Shown here: piece by piece, positions 41,679 to 53,811 of the stretch
Layout of the letters: each line of letters opens with the position of its first letter
Position numbering within the stretch: the first letter of the stretch is position 1
NCBI GenBank assembly: GCA_918026815.1
Contig: CAKJVC010000150.1
Coordinates: forward strand, 496,001-560,000
Direction of reading: 5' to 3'
Source of the DNA: Chalara sp. BL73
Taxonomy: Eukaryota; Ascomycota; Leotiomycetes; Helotiales
Length of the DNA: 64,000 bases
The notes under the pieces: model-generated
What the model saw: the letters and a program-made list of their open reading frames with translations, nothing else
Database searches by the model: none
Told to the model about the DNA's origin: nothing
Translations under genes and position numbers: made by a program

Positions 41679-42585
41679 CTACTGCTTATAACTATACTGC
41701 CTCCTTCTCCGCCGCCGGGCCATATGTTTGAGTACCGACACAGTTAGAATCGGTAAGCATCCTAGAGCAAGCATCAGAGCTAGACCTAACACGCTGAATG
41801 AGACCGCATCCGGCTGATGAATGAGTTGAGGGTTGAGACTTGCATAAATCTTGCCAATAGGCATCTTTCGTCTCCTGACTATAAGCCATCAATTCATTGC
41901 TGAGGCTGATTGATGAACCCGTGTTGCATAGCAGCCAGGGAGAACAACTTTCAAGCTCAATTTCAGTTTGGTTAGGCTCAAATTTTAGCGGCATCATGCC
42001 AGCACCATCGATCGGCTTCTACTGGGCAAGCATTGCTTTGCCGCCAATAGAGCGAAGAGTCGAAGGGTAGTTGAATTCTGCTGGGAAACTGGCGACTAGG
42101 GCAACTATGGCTTGCTGACCCAGAGTGGATCCGATATTTTGTTTTACCTTGAAGTTAATTTTGTTGGGATTTAGTTTAAGGGTGTTTAGAATAGCATCTT
42201 GTCGGGTATATTGCTCTGATGTGGGATTGCAGAACTGGTGTCTTTCGGTACAAGCAGATGCCCGAAAAATGTTGAGCTCTCCATGCGCCTTCAGCGACTA
42301 CTGGTAAATTTTTGTATCCGCGGTCCTCTTTCGGTAGAAACCCCTTTGCACTAAGGAGAATATCGTTAGGTAGTTCCATGTATGGTGCGTTGATACCCAA
42401 AACCTACCGTTACATCGGCCTTCCAATGGGTAACAATGTTGCTGGGAGTTGTGGTATGTAGCTGCGTCGGGGGTACGATAAAGGATCAAGAACCTTGTGC
42501 TCTCTGCTGGAGTTATCCCCGTAGTTCCCTGGTATGCCTGACAGGGGCAACTATGCCAAGCTTCCCGACGCTCTGGTTGGAACAT
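41679..42585 (-). pseudogene. Decayed fungal membrane-protein gene
   Basis: Readable pieces, in order: APYMELPNDILLSAKGFLPK; in a new frame ELNIFRASACTERHQFCNPT and STLGQQAIVALVASFP; an in-frame TAG; then LCNTGSSISLSNELMAYSQE and TKDAYWQDLCKSQ. In a third frame the terminal helix is VSFSVLGLALMLALG. The A-C-x-E-x-x-Q-F-C-N-P block followed by a helix after FSVLGL is typical of a common fungal family with a large extracellular domain and C-terminal membrane anchor. Frame changes and the stop show decay. Function of the family is unknown. Confidence 0.5.
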
Positions 42586-43052
42586 GGTTAGGAGAGCGTG
42601 GCTGGTACTGTAAGATAAGCGCAGCGCAAGGGGTCTCTGTTACCTGAGGCGCAGAACTCTCGTGTGTGCAGGAGGACGTTTGAACTTTTGAAGAGGAATT
42701 CATCTTGGACCATTCTTTTACCTGAATTCTAGCCACAGAAACGGACCTATGCACCTGCGGCTAAGCAAGGGAAACCCTCGAGCATTTTCTCTTCCGGTAT
42801 ACAAGATGGGAAGCATATCGAACGTAAATGCTAGAACAGATAGGCACAAGTGAAGGCAACCTCTCCTTTCATCTCAGCGGGGTGAAACACCATCCGGCCC
42901 AGACCGGTGGACCCCTGACATGGACATGGTTCGAGCGACAATCAGATTTACGGTGGCCACAGGACGACTTGACTTAGAGATAGAACTCTCAGTAGACAAC
43001 TAACAGCTGCACCCACCCCTCTAACCCTTCCCCATCCCCAACTAACCCCACT
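42586..43052. other. Intergenic, nothing recognised
   Basis: No coding motif. Bases 43005-43050 are C-rich (cacccctctaacccttcccc). Confidence 0.35.
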
Positions 43053-43214
43053 ATGCACCGTCTTAACGAGAGTGAAGACGAAGATGAGGTAGAAGGAGAG
43101 CTAGAAGAGCCTTTACCACGACTTGCTGACCCAATTGAAGCTGTCACGGCGTTACAAAGGTTTGAGATTTCAAGGGAGGATACAACTTATAAGAGAGGGA
43201 GTTTATGGCGCTGA
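43053..43214 (+). pseudogene. Possible tail of a DDE/CENP-B-type transposase
   Basis: A 53-residue frame: MHRLNESEDEDEVEGELEEP, then PIEAVTALQRFEISREDTTY. An acidic block followed by an amphipathic helix of this kind is common at the end of fungal CENP-B-like transposases, but the match is weak and the rest of the element is absent. It could equally be a small acidic protein. Confidence 0.25.
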
Positions 43215-43632
43215 TTGTTAATAGAAAGACTCAAAAGCCTCTTTTCAGCAAAATAGAGCTTAATTGACGTCATTTTTGATATAAGGTTACCCCACTATAT
43301 CCTTAATTTGCTGTCCCCGAAGGACATCCTTACACTAGGGTTTGACTGTACATCACTTTTGTCACCTTACAGCAGCGAAATCTCAACAACGATGTATTCA
43401 TTGCAATTAACCCGCGATATATTATTGTAAACTTTTCCACAAGTCTGCCCGTGTAGAGCGGTCGCGCTATTTGAGTGCTTTTCGACGGACATGGCGGTCG
43501 TTTCCGCAACTTCAGCTGTAGCATCGTTGCTGATAGGAGAGATTCTTTAAACAGGCGCATAGTTAGCAAAGGCTCTTCCCTAGCTCGGGCTGGAACTCGC
43601 GTGCCCACTCACAGGAAAGACATTCCTTAGAA
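43215..43632. other. Spacer, nothing recognised
   Basis: A 92-codon minus frame (43608-43330) lacks motifs. No repeats. Confidence 0.35.
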
Positions 43633-44001
43633 CTAGCAGGTAGAATGGAAGAGACCGCCGACAGGTGTATTCTCAGCCAGCTTGTTATAAATTATCACAG
43701 CCTCGCGAGTCTCTGCGACGTGAGTCGTGATTCCCTTTTCTTCGAGGAACGTCAAGGTGGCCGGGTCGACGTGCAATTTCATGTCCATCCCCAGCGAGAG
43801 GACCACAGTAGTGGCACCGTGAGAGATGAGCTCCTCAACGTCAGCAGGTTGGATACCAGGCTTGTGCCGCGTGCCTGTCTCGTTCCAGTCCCAAGCGCGG
43901 CCACCGCCAGGGAAGAGCTTGAGGTCCTTCCCGGTACTAAGACCATCGACCTCGAGTTTGCCCCAGGAGACGGCTAGGATTTTTGGGGAGGGTTTGTCCA
44001 T
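43633..44001 (-). CDS. Mth938-domain (AAMDC-like, DUF498) protein
   Basis: A single exon of 122 residues covering the whole Mth938 domain: SPKILAVSWGKLEVDG, KDLKLFPGGGRAWDWNETGT, KPGIQPADVEELISHGATTV, VLSLGMDMKLHV, and the C-terminal VGGLFHSTC. The length equals that of the family (about 120 residues), and all blocks are conserved. Human AAMDC and archaeal MTH938 belong to the same fold; the biochemical role is not established. Intact; no signal peptide, so presumably cytosolic. Confidence 0.93.
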   Translation of the reverse strand: MDKPSPKILAVSWGKLEVDGLSTGKDLKLFPGGGRAWDWNETGTRHKPGIQPADVEELISHGATTVVLSLGMDMKLHVDPATLTFLEEKGITTHVAETREAVIIYNKLAENTPVGGLFHSTC

Positions 44002-44575
44002 GATTGATCCTTTGATGTTGCCGAACCAGCGTTCTGCGAGTTGAAATAAGAACAGAACCCCAGTTATCTATTCCCTAGGTGCCAGAAGCACTCATGATAT
44101 CTTGCCAGGAACCAGCCGCTCAGAAATGGCCTACAGGTAGCGCAGCCTCCAATGCAGGCTTTGCGATCAGCCGATTGCAGGCTGCATCCAATCAGGGCCC
44201 AGCGCCAAGCTAACGCCACATTTTGTGCTTGATGTTTATTGGTTGGTTGAGTTCCCAATCGGCCAAGGCACCTGCACCTGCCTGGTAAAAAATTACATGA
44301 CAATGTCATGGCAGTCTAGTGTCAATGGGAACATGTAAAACTTAAATCTATTTTTGGGGAGCATATTTCTGAATGTACCTAAGAACCGACTTGACGAAGT
44401 TGCAATCAATGTTGTAGCTGCAAGCCTTAACCACAGGAAAAGGCTATATCCACCTTTTTATTTTTCGACCTATAGCTACTTATCCGATCATGTCGGGGTC
44501 CGATCTGCTCCATGTTGAGACTTCAAGAGTGGCTTGTCGGATACTTGAGGTTCTTCGTCCATTGCCGAAGAAGAA
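44002..44575. other. Spacer between the Mth938 gene and bactofilin
   Basis: Contains the 5' region of 44001-43633 and the 3' end of the bactofilin gene. No further gene seen. Confidence 0.4.
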
Positions 44576-45714
44576 TCAATTCTTGAAGTTGAAATCACTT
44601 ACCTCCTTAATGACTCCCCTAATCTTTTGCTTTCCATCAACCACAAATTGACTTCCCCTTTTCAAATAAACACACCCCCGAGCTTTGAAGTCGCCCTTGA
44701 TATGCAGCCGTCCCTCAATATTTAAGGTGCCAACAATGGTCAAGTTCCTGTCCTTCTTGTTAGATTAGCTAATAGGATTCAAAGGGGAAAGGAACGAAGA
44801 ACCCACTCGATCGCCACATCTCCCTCTGTGGACAAAATACCCTCTATACTTGTCTGGCCTTGAATCATGACTATTCTTTTTTCAAAGCTCCGAAAGGAAA
44901 CGCCTCCATGGGCGTGAATGCCCAACTCAATCAGCACATCTCCCTCAACCAACATAGACCCGCCACTCTGGAAGACGCGCCCGGCGATTTTGATGTACAT
45001 CTCTCTGCCGCTAAGGAGCGTAGATTCACTACCTATCTTCATTAGAGCTGATTTAACTACCGGGGTGGGAGGATTCACTGTTAAGGTTGCCATGCACATT
45101 CACCCCTTTATAGTTATCCAATCTATCAGATCTGCCGGGTGCAGCCGTGGCCATCGTGGAAAACTCGATATATCTCCCTGTGACCCTCCCTGTCACGATC
45201 ACACCATCTGAGAGAAAAACCTTTCCCCCGCACTCTAGATCCCCAGTGACGACTACATCGTGAAGTAAAGAAATATCTGTGCTAGCGTTCGCATTGCCAA
45301 CAACATGAATATAGTGCTGCAATGAAACTCGCGAGGTGGGTTGAATTGATCTGCAGCTCTTTGAGTTTAGTTTTCGTAGCTCCGTTCAGGTGATTTCATT
45401 ATTTGAGGAGTATGCGAGGAGAGCACACACCTGAGAATGCGCAGTGGCCCTTGACGTACAACTGCCTGTCTGGTATTCATGGGCACTAATTCTGGGGGCT
45501 TTCCGTCCTCGAGAGGTGATGGAGGGGAACGTTGAGGGAACGAGGGGGTCGATGTGGGGTCTGATGGGTCAGTTTCGCTGTAGGGAGGGAGATTATCGTC
45601 ATCGTGTACTGGGTGTCGATCTGGGATTCGAGTGGAAATAAGCATTGCTGCCGTTGGTTGCAAGACTTCTCGTCCAGCTGTGTTGTGTTGTTCATCTGCT
45701 TGGTTTCCTGTCAT
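44576..45714 (-). CDS. Bactofilin-like polymer-forming protein
   Basis: Four exons (45714-45431, 45350-45079, 45032-44803, 44755-44576) give 321 residues. Introns are 80, 46 and 47 nt. The first 95 residues are disordered and Pro/Ser/Thr-rich with an LPPYSE (PPxY-type) element. From QPTSRVSLQHYIHVVGNANA onward there are short strands separated by Gly turns: LLHDVVVTGDLECGGKVFLS, VIVTGRVTGR, GGSMLVEGDVLIELGIHAHG, TSIEGILSTEGDVAIE and LTIVGTLNIEGRLHIKGDFK. This is the right-handed beta-helix pattern of bactofilins (PF04519), known as bacterial cytoskeletal filaments and present in some fungi. Intron 3 has a weak donor (GTTCTT) and the end after VIKEVSDF is the least certain part. The role in fungi is unknown. 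Confidence 0.8.
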
Positions 45715-48593
45715 GATTCAGTTGAACGGTTGTGTGGTAGGCGAGGCTGGAGTGGCTGACTTGGGAGAGTCAAGCCTTGGGAGTGATGAAGCTGAGTATT
45801 CTTGTCGCAAGAGTAGAGATGGGGAAGGGAAATAAGTTTGCGGGGACTATGAGGCCGGTAATCATATGACAAGTTGGTGGTGGCAGTGTGCATGCTCGAA
45901 TCAAGGCGCCCATTGGAACAAAATTCCTTGGAAGCAATTGTGGCTTCTCAGAGCAAGATTTATCGAAAATCATAGGATCACTAGGTTGGAATTGCGGGTG
46001 TGTTTTGGGGGTTATATGGTAGTGGAAAGAGAGGGGGAGAAGGGATGTTCAGTGAAGATTGCCCGCCTCTAATTTGAAAGAGGACGTTCCGGAGCTTACA
46101 AGCCGTCATTCCAGAGTATTGAACTTTTGTAAAAACTTGTGCAATCCGAATTACTTCTCAATTTTCGTATTATTATTTTTTTTAAACTACTTTTTTGTAT
46201 ACTATAACTTGTCTATTGTTATGCAGTAAGCTTATTTGCAACTTTAGTACTGCTATTCTATAAAAATTTAATTTGTTTAGCAAAATACAAGCAATTTTGA
46301 TAACAATTTGTATACTTAATCGTTGTTTTCGACGAAAAATTCGACTCCATTATTGGATTTCAGTTTATTGTGAAAATAGTTCTTGGAATTCTGATAATGT
46401 ATTATTTGTTTGCCCGGGAATTGCTATTATAAATGTAGCGCATTGGATTTTCGCAGTATGCGCTTAAGTTCTTTAAGCTCGTTATAACCGATATTATTTG
46501 CAATATATCAAATTACTAGATGCATTTTACAGTCTCTGGCTTTGGTTTGTATATCGCGCCAATTTTGCCAAGGACTGCATTTGTAGAGCCTACCTGTATG
46601 TCATCCTTTCATGCCAGGTTATATCTACAAATCAAGGTCCTTTGGGATCTTATGGCTGATTGTTTGGCCCTGTTAATTGAGTAATAAGGCGGTTGATTCT
46701 CGGATTCTGCTGAGTGAGGCCAACAGGTAGAATGCTTGCAAACTTTATATATACAACAATAAGCGGAAAGGGTCAAGGTGACTGGGAAAACGGAGCGCTA
46801 GAAGATGCGAATGGTCCAGCTACAAAAAGAAGATCTGAGGTTTAGATAAGGACTGGAAATAGTTTTCTAAACAAGGAGCTGGCGAACGGGCCATGCTATT
46901 GAATACCAACATAGATGGAGATTCCGGCACCTCCTGCGCAAATGGAAATGTCCTAAACGCAATCAATGGGGGCACGGGGGAGTTTGCATATTTTGCAAAG
47001 ACCTTTGGAGGCACACGCGACGCAGCTTTCACGAAGCCTTTGCGACAGACTGCAGATACAGGAAAAGCTAGCTGGCATAGAAGACCCGAAACATTGCAGT
47101 GAGAGTGGAGGCTAGGGGTAATTATATTGTTACGGGCGGCTGTATCTTTTTAAACTTCTTCTTGGCCATGCTAAAGAAGCTGACCATAATAGAGAAACCA
47201 CAGACGGGGGCGGGGCTTTAAGCCTGGCGCCGGCGCTAGACTGAGATACACATGTAGAGGAGAGACTAAAAATTGTCGTGCACTTACCGCTGTTGCATGA
47301 GTAGTTCGTGACATCGCGAATCTCACCAATGATAATTACGGTGGAAAAATTCTCTTTTGAACAGGTTGAGTGAGTGATTTGGTAGGAGTGTTAGTCGACT
47401 TTTCTTTAAAGGTTTAGCCTGTAGCGGCATGGCCCTTGCTCTAACAGCCTTTCCCTTCGACCTTTCACACTCCTTTAGATAGAAGAGCACGTTTAATTTT
47501 CGGCCAGTATCTCCACAGCTGTTGGATTTTACATCTCACGTGCTATTATATACTCGAACATTTTGTATTTGAGACTGTGTGACCAAAGGAAATGCGAAAT
47601 AATACTAAAACAAGATCCCGTATCAATAAGTCCTGGCTGTTCAATGTCCCCTCGCTACAATCCTACTTCTATATAACCGAGATTAAACGTGTAGGCGACT
47701 TGCTTCGAATCTGCTATTAAACTCAATAATGAACTTCTTGCTCTCGGTAATGGCCCTCTGAATGTGAGAGAAATATACTCGACTCTTCTCCTTCACGTGC
47801 TGCCCAAGTCATGGGCAGACGAGCAAGCACGCAGGGATTTGATGTTAGCCATAGGACGGGATTTCGCTGTGAAAGCGAGCAAAGCAGTACAAGATGCTGG
47901 GTTACCGGGTGGCAATTAAAGACTCTTCAGCCGTTTCTTGATACATCTGCCTGTTATTTACATCGCCTATCTGGCTCACTGTCATTTTGTTTCTGGCGGT
48001 CGGTGTCATCTCAGTTATTGGGTATGCCAAATTGGAATTAATTTGCACGCAGGCGGTAGGTCTGAGAGCGATTCAATCATTTGAGGGGTCACTGCACAAT
48101 TAGCGGCACATTCCTCCTCAGTAACGTCTGTTTCTGTCGGCTCTCTCACTAATATTGACCTAGACTTCAAATTTGTCTCTTTTGGCTTCTTCAACTTTAC
48201 TGGACTAACTAAGTAGGCAATTCTTTGCCTGAGACTTTTACAGCCCTGCTTGTCTTAGTGCTTTTGCACAGTAATGGCATCTCGACCTGTATGGACGACA
48301 TTAAACGTGAGGCTCTTCTGGGATTGAAGAGGTCTGCTCGATCTCCGAGGGTATAGTGCAAAGAACTCAGAGAGATCGCAATTTTTTCTTTAGAAGACAC
48401 TTAATAATACCATATGTTTGAAAAGAAGGATGCGGTTAATATTTCCTACGATTAGGTGAACTTGTCTCAGCTTTGCATTGCCAGCTGGTGATGCTACTAA
48501 GGGAATGTTGTTGTTGTTATTAATTACGAGATCTTCTGGAAGCTGGCGGGGTTCTGGACGAAGTTTGAGTATCCAGCACACGCCTGAACATAT
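45715..48593. other. Long intergenic region with an AT-rich block
   Basis: Bases 46090-46500 are very AT-rich with many stops in every frame and look RIP-eroded. Around 46820-47102 both strands have open frames of about 70 codons; neither has a motif, so neither is called. Nothing recognised from 47100 to 48593. Confidence 0.4.
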
Positions 48594-50766
48594 TTAGCGA
48601 GGTCGATTACTGAGTGGTGTGAGAATTGTAGCTGCTCGGAAAGTAGGATGCTCTCCGCCGAAATCAGCCGTCATAGATCGGCGCCGAGAGGTCGGCTCTC
48701 TGGCAAGTTGGATAGCGTTAGGGTCTTCTCCTGCGGAGAGAATGTCCTGAAATTTCTTGTCTGGGAGAACGCCGTGTTTGACGTAGGTGGTTGCCCCCAT
48801 AAGGACGGTGACAAACGAAAACAAGCATGCCAACGCATAGGGAATGAAGAGCCCGGTCGGGCTATATCTATAGCGATTGACATCTTCCCAGACGTTGACT
48901 ATTCGAGTAACGTTGCGTCTAGTGTTGGGGTCAGTTGCCTCTCCATAAATTCAGGGGAGGCAGGGAGGGAGATCTTACGTCAGGAGATCGTTGTGCATCA
49001 AGCTGACAGTCATGTTGAAGCTCATCTCCTCGATGAGCTCGCCAAGCATTCTATTCTTGGCTAGATCCTTGTCTTGTTGTCTCTGTGGTGATAGCTTCGC
49101 ATACGGGATCTGGCACGCTCCTATGTCCTCATTAAAGTCGAAGAAAACGTCCAGATCCGAGCTCCCCAGTAAACTATTGTGCTGGATTGGTGAACTGATT
49201 ATGCCGAAAGTCTTGTTCCTAGCAGTAGTGCTGGCAGCTGTGTCATTAAACCACCCAAGTGAGCCCACTACCTGATCAGTGAGGCCCCACATAAAGGCTG
49301 AATATGCGTGCTGGGCCATGTTAGATGTTTCCTGGGGCTTGTCATTCGGGTATTCCACTTCGTGTGAAAAGTTACGAGAACCTGTGATGTTTTGAAATCC
49401 ATTCTCCCACGAGAGATGGAGATTGTAGGTAGCATTCCAGAGCTTGCAGACCTGGTGGTACTGTTTATAATCACATGCTGAGCCAGTCACGTTTACGTAT
49501 CTCTGGAAGACCATCCACAGCTGGTTCGAAGCATTGACCGGGGCCTGATGCCGTACCTCAGACAGCGCCGTAACTCCGCCCTGGGAATCGAAAGCAGGGA
49601 CGAAGGCGTAATAAGCGTTTTCGACCTCGTTTGCGGCTCGCATTGGTTTGTCCATCTTCAGTTTGAGGAGGTCATTGATCTTAGACTCCACCGCCGTGTC
49701 GGCTTGGCGGCATTGAACGGCTGGACCAAAGAAGTTGATCGAGTAGGACGAGTGGTTGTATGGTGCCTTGATGGGAAGAATCGCTCCTTGCGCTGCCGTC
49801 GCTGTCGATAAGAGTGTAAGAATGGACCTGGGTCCCGTGAAGACCCTGGCGGGAACATCTTTAAAGTTGAACCGATCACCTTGATCTGACGGCGAATAAG
49901 CATAGAGGTGACCTTCCGTGCTATTGGCGATAGTTAAGTACGGAACGGTTTGCTCGACCACAACCTGATTGGTGCTTTGGTAGACGGAAAGCGTGCCCGG
50001 CGTGAAGAAAGGAGGTAGCACGAGAGTCCTGGAAGATATCAGCAAGCCCACAAAATACCTATACGATAAAGCTTACCAGGCGAAAACCGCAATGAAATAG
50101 CCGACTTTGAAATCACGTAGCATATCAAGGTTCAAAAAAGATAGCACCGAAGTATCCGCCCCAAAGACATCGTTAAGTGTTGCAATGGTCATTGCTGTCT
50201 TCTTCACCGACCTCCAGATCCATTGTGTGTAGGTCTGCCACACGCTGGCACTCAGGGTAATCTGGGATAGGAAGGCAAATGCGGTTCCAATTCTGGTAGG
50301 CACCAAAGAGTAAATTAGCTACCTGAAGAAGCAAAATCGAAAGTGGTCCTCCTTGCCTGAGATTGTTCTCTTGCTGCCATTGACTGCCAACGATCGTATT
50401 ATTCAGTGCCGAGTAGAAAGCGCAATGACCGATGCTAATTCCCAGCCCAAGGATGAAGAACACGAACATTAGTAGCGGGGACTTCCATTTGTAATATTGT
50501 CGCGGCCTCCATATTTCATGGCGCCCCCTACGGGAAACATCATCACTGGAGGTATTACTCGGAAAACATACCCTATCTGGCGGCAAATCTCTAGGACATA
50601 ACTCCTCACCTGGTGGAGTCTGGTTTGGTGACTCCTGACCGCGAGGTTCGCTTAGTCTGGTCTCTGGGCTCGGCTCCACGATGCTGCATAGTGATGGCAC
50701 GGCTGTAACGTTCGTTACAACCCTCCCCAAGTTTTCTGACTGGGAGTGTGTTGCTGCATGAGGCAT
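48594..50766 (-). CDS. Fungal polytopic membrane protein with large ectodomain (paralogue 2)
   Basis: Exons 50766-50357, 50292-50077, 50028-48979 and 48918-48594 give 666 residues. Intron 1 is GC-AG (CTCAG|GCAAGG ... TACCAG); the others are 48 and 60 nt with GTAAGC and GTAAGA donors. After about 100 disordered cytosolic residues come WKSPLLMFVFFILGLGISIG, IGTAFAFLSQITLSASVWQT and DFKVGYFIAVFAW, then TLVLPPFFTPGTLSV. A long Asn-glycosylated ectodomain with Cys pairs follows, then a last helix (YALACLFSFVTVLMGATTYV) and a basic tail. Order and junctions match 18626-16351, including an exon end at the A-W after helix 3. The two are remote paralogues. Function unknown. Confidence 0.88.
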
Positions 50767-51962
50767 ACTTTCCCTTCAAGGAGACTGGAGTCTCTGTCTG
50801 GCCTGCTTCAAAAAAACATTTGCTTTGTCCTGGCATACAGAAATAGAAAAGTACTACTTGGCCGAGTAGAACACAGCCAGACCTTATGTCCTTCATATCT
50901 GGCGTGCCAATGCCCTGAAACTGTGTGCGCCAATCTGCCTCATGGGCGTGAAGGGACAGCCACACGGGGAACACCCATGTTACTGGAGAGTCATTGGCTT
51001 AGTTGCGCAAAGTTCGCTAGAAGATCACGCGCATACCACCCCCACCGAGCTGCTCAGCCACCGCCAAACTGTATGTCGCGAAAAGCCCATAATTCGGGGG
51101 GGTGGTCAGATGTTGAAGTAGCTGCTCTTCGGCCTTTTAACATCAGAGCATGGAAGAATACTCCCGTAGAGACCTGGAAGTTGGAGAATATTGATGAAAT
51201 AAGTGCTCCAATTGGTTGATACTCCGATCGATCCCACCAGAACCAAATGGGGGAAGGCATGTTTGTATACAGGTCTAGAGGCTGTAGTGCTGATTAATTT
51301 CAACAAATATCCTCTTAAATAAACATGAAATCGTCAAGCTATGCGATTTTGAATTCACGCTACTACATGACTGCTTGGCTGAAAGCATTTCATGACGGAA
51401 AGCAGCCCTTACAATTCCACGTTAGGCAAGTGCGTATATATACCTTTACGGAGATATCAACCATCACATGGCAAGAACTCAATTGTGCTCACATGTAGAA
51501 GTAAAAATGCTCTTTTAAGCACCGCATCCCTTTTCAAAGATAGTTGATGGAAACTGGCTGCAAGATCCGGACTATGTCAGATCCTCTATCGCTGCTATGG
51601 ACAAGAATCATCCGACTTCGGGAGCAGGGATCTTCACGGACTTAGCTGACATTCCTGGAGACCATATTCCTGATCCTTTCGTAGATTTCGCCTACCGTGA
51701 TACTAGAGACGAGATAGCTTGGATAGCAAGGAGAAGAATGCGGTGGGGACTTTTCATTGCAATGTAAATCCACCAATATTAAAAGCAGTAGCTACCATAT
51801 CTTGGTGGAAACACCATGCACCTGCTGCCATATCTTGAGCAAATTCAGTGATTTGCTTCTTCTGCTCAAGTGTTTGCCGTCATATCTTCTCTCTACTAGG
51901 GCTCAGTCTTAGAGGACATCGGCTGGCTTTATTGGGTTTAGTTGAGGTAAACTTCGTGATGG
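50767..51962. other. Intergenic, nothing recognised
   Basis: No motif or joinable exon. A 157-codon plus-strand frame (50746-51219) is not convincing. Confidence 0.4.
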
Positions 51963-53255
51963 CTACCCTGCAGTAAACCACCGAGAATCTACTCTCACCC
52001 ATGGAGCATCCTCCGTCGCAGAGAACTCGACCAATTTAGGACAAACTCCACGTATCTGTTGCTTTGCATCCTCATTATCACTCAAGCCACATCCGTTCAG
52101 TGTTAACCTTTCCAATGATCCCCATTTCCCGCCGACCAGTACTGGCAATATCATCTCTCGAAAGCGTTCTACCATCACAAGTTCTTCGCCTACAGCCACA
52201 CCTTGACCAACATAAATTCCACCACCATGGTCAATCCGAGCCTGGATGATGACTAGCTTCCCCAGAGACGCTTTTATCATGTCTAAGAACACTGATAGCT
52301 CTTCAAGGAATTTGATATCTGCCTCGTCTGGGTACGCACGATATGGGGTTTCGTGAGGGGAAGACTTCCCCTGCTTCCGGATGAAGAGCGACGTCAAAGA
52401 GGAGCAGCGATGGGAGGCGAGTGGCAAGATCCCGGGAACCGGTCCCGGAGTTCGTTTGACTTTCTTTAATTCGGCAATCCGCATAGATCGCTCGCGTCGA
52501 TTGAGCGTACTGGGAGGCTGGAGGGTCTCTAAGATATCGGTTGGCAAGGGTGAGTGTGGTATCCCATCATCACATAATCTGAAACCACGATGCTCAACCA
52601 TATCGATGCCTAGATGCGAAAGTGGAGTGGTAATAGATTCATGGAAGAAGGATTCAATCAATGCCCAATCCATCATACCCCTCATCTGTAATTCGATTGC
52701 TTTAGGGAATAAAACCTCTGGAAACCCCTGGTCAGGTGGACGTATACCGTATTTGAAAAAGAGATCGACCGAATTCACCTGAGCAAGAGAGCACTTCTCG
52801 AGGAAGGTCCAGATATACCGCTCACGATCATGGAGTGCTTCGATCCATATTTCTGACCAACTTTCATCTTCTGGTCCTTCCCCCAATTTAGCATTTCCCT
52901 CTGTTAAAAATGAGTTTGGTGGTATGCGCTCTTCTATATTCGGGGCTCCAACAAAGAACCGAAGACTGCGTATGTGAAGGTAATATTCCGGATGTTCTTT
53001 CAAGGTGCGGAAGAGTTGACACTGACGATGTTCCAGGATCTCTTGCCAATACATATTCTTGTGTAAGGTCTCGCGGATGTGGACATTATGGTAGATGATG
53101 GGTATTGTAAGAGCGTGATCAGATTTGCTTGTCAGAGACATGTTGATCAGATCTGTGGCTGTGAGATTACGAAACACTTCGGTCTTCAGCTCGTCGGCCA
53201 GATGTTCAAAATGAGGGAAGCTCCATTTCTCAGCGGTATAAGATGAAGCCATCAT
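51963..53255 (-). CDS. F-box-like protein
   Basis: A single exon of 430 residues. Residues 15-55 match an F-box-like block (FEHLADELKTEVFRNLTATD, LINMSLTSKSDHAL), the segment that binds Skp1 in SCF ubiquitin ligases. The rest resembles the leucine-rich C-terminal regions of fungal F-box proteins (LRSLRFFV-type strands, LERLTLNGCGLSDNEDAK). A basic low-complexity patch (LNRRERSMRIAELKKVKRTP) lies in the middle. The ATG at 53255 is followed by a second Met; either may be used. Target unknown. No damage seen. Confidence 0.8.
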   Translation of the reverse strand: MMASSYTAEKWSFPHFEHLADELKTEVFRNLTATDLINMSLTSKSDHALTIPIIYHNVHIRETLHKNMYWQEILEHRQCQLFRTLKEHPEYYLHIRSLRFFVGAPNIEERIPPNSFLTEGNAKLGEGPEDESWSEIWIEALHDRERYIWTFLEKCSLAQVNSVDLFFKYGIRPPDQGFPEVLFPKAIELQMRGMMDWALIESFFHESITTPLSHLGIDMVEHRGFRLCDDGIPHSPLPTDILETLQPPSTLNRRERSMRIAELKKVKRTPGPVPGILPLASHRCSSLTSLFIRKQGKSSPHETPYRAYPDEADIKFLEELSVFLDMIKASLGKLVIIQARIDHGGGIYVGQGVAVGEELVMVERFREMILPVLVGGKWGSLERLTLNGCGLSDNEDAKQQIRGVCPKLVEFSATEDAPWVRVDSRWFTAG

Positions 53256-53811
53256 GAGACAACCAAAATGAAGCCAGTCTTATATAAAGTTTAGTTGCTA
53301 GTCTGTTATTCTTCGCGTGAGACAAGAAATGGCGAGATGGGGTAGATATACTTTGGGGTGTCCGGATAAATGTAATCCTGGGACCCACTAGGTCGGGCAT
53401 GTTGTGCTTACCTCAGCTCCTTTCGGTCCCTGATTGGAGAAGCTTCAATACCTAAACATGGGCTGTGAATGACTCCTAAGTTGTTCCAGCTTGATATAAC
53501 TATTTCTTTTTCATAATGTACAGCAGTCTAATCCTAATTTCCTGCCTGATTTGTTGTCCAGTCACTATCTACCAGGGGGAGTAGGAAAGGGGGCTATCAT
53601 AAGCTGAATTTCATGTACTTGGTGAGGCGTTGGGGATTCTTGCATTTACATATGGAGAACATCATGCTAACTAACTCTGTGTGAGACTTAATACGAATGG
53701 ATTTGTTTGCTACGAGACATGTCATTGCCTATCTTCCTGCTTTCTCAGCCTCTTGCAAACTGATAGTGAGTCTCTGTCGCAGCCCCAGCACTGGAGTATT
53801 TCAGCCCACTA
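53256..53811. other. Spacer, nothing recognised
   Basis: Between the start of the F-box gene and the 3' end of the metallopeptidase gene. No motif. Confidence 0.4.
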
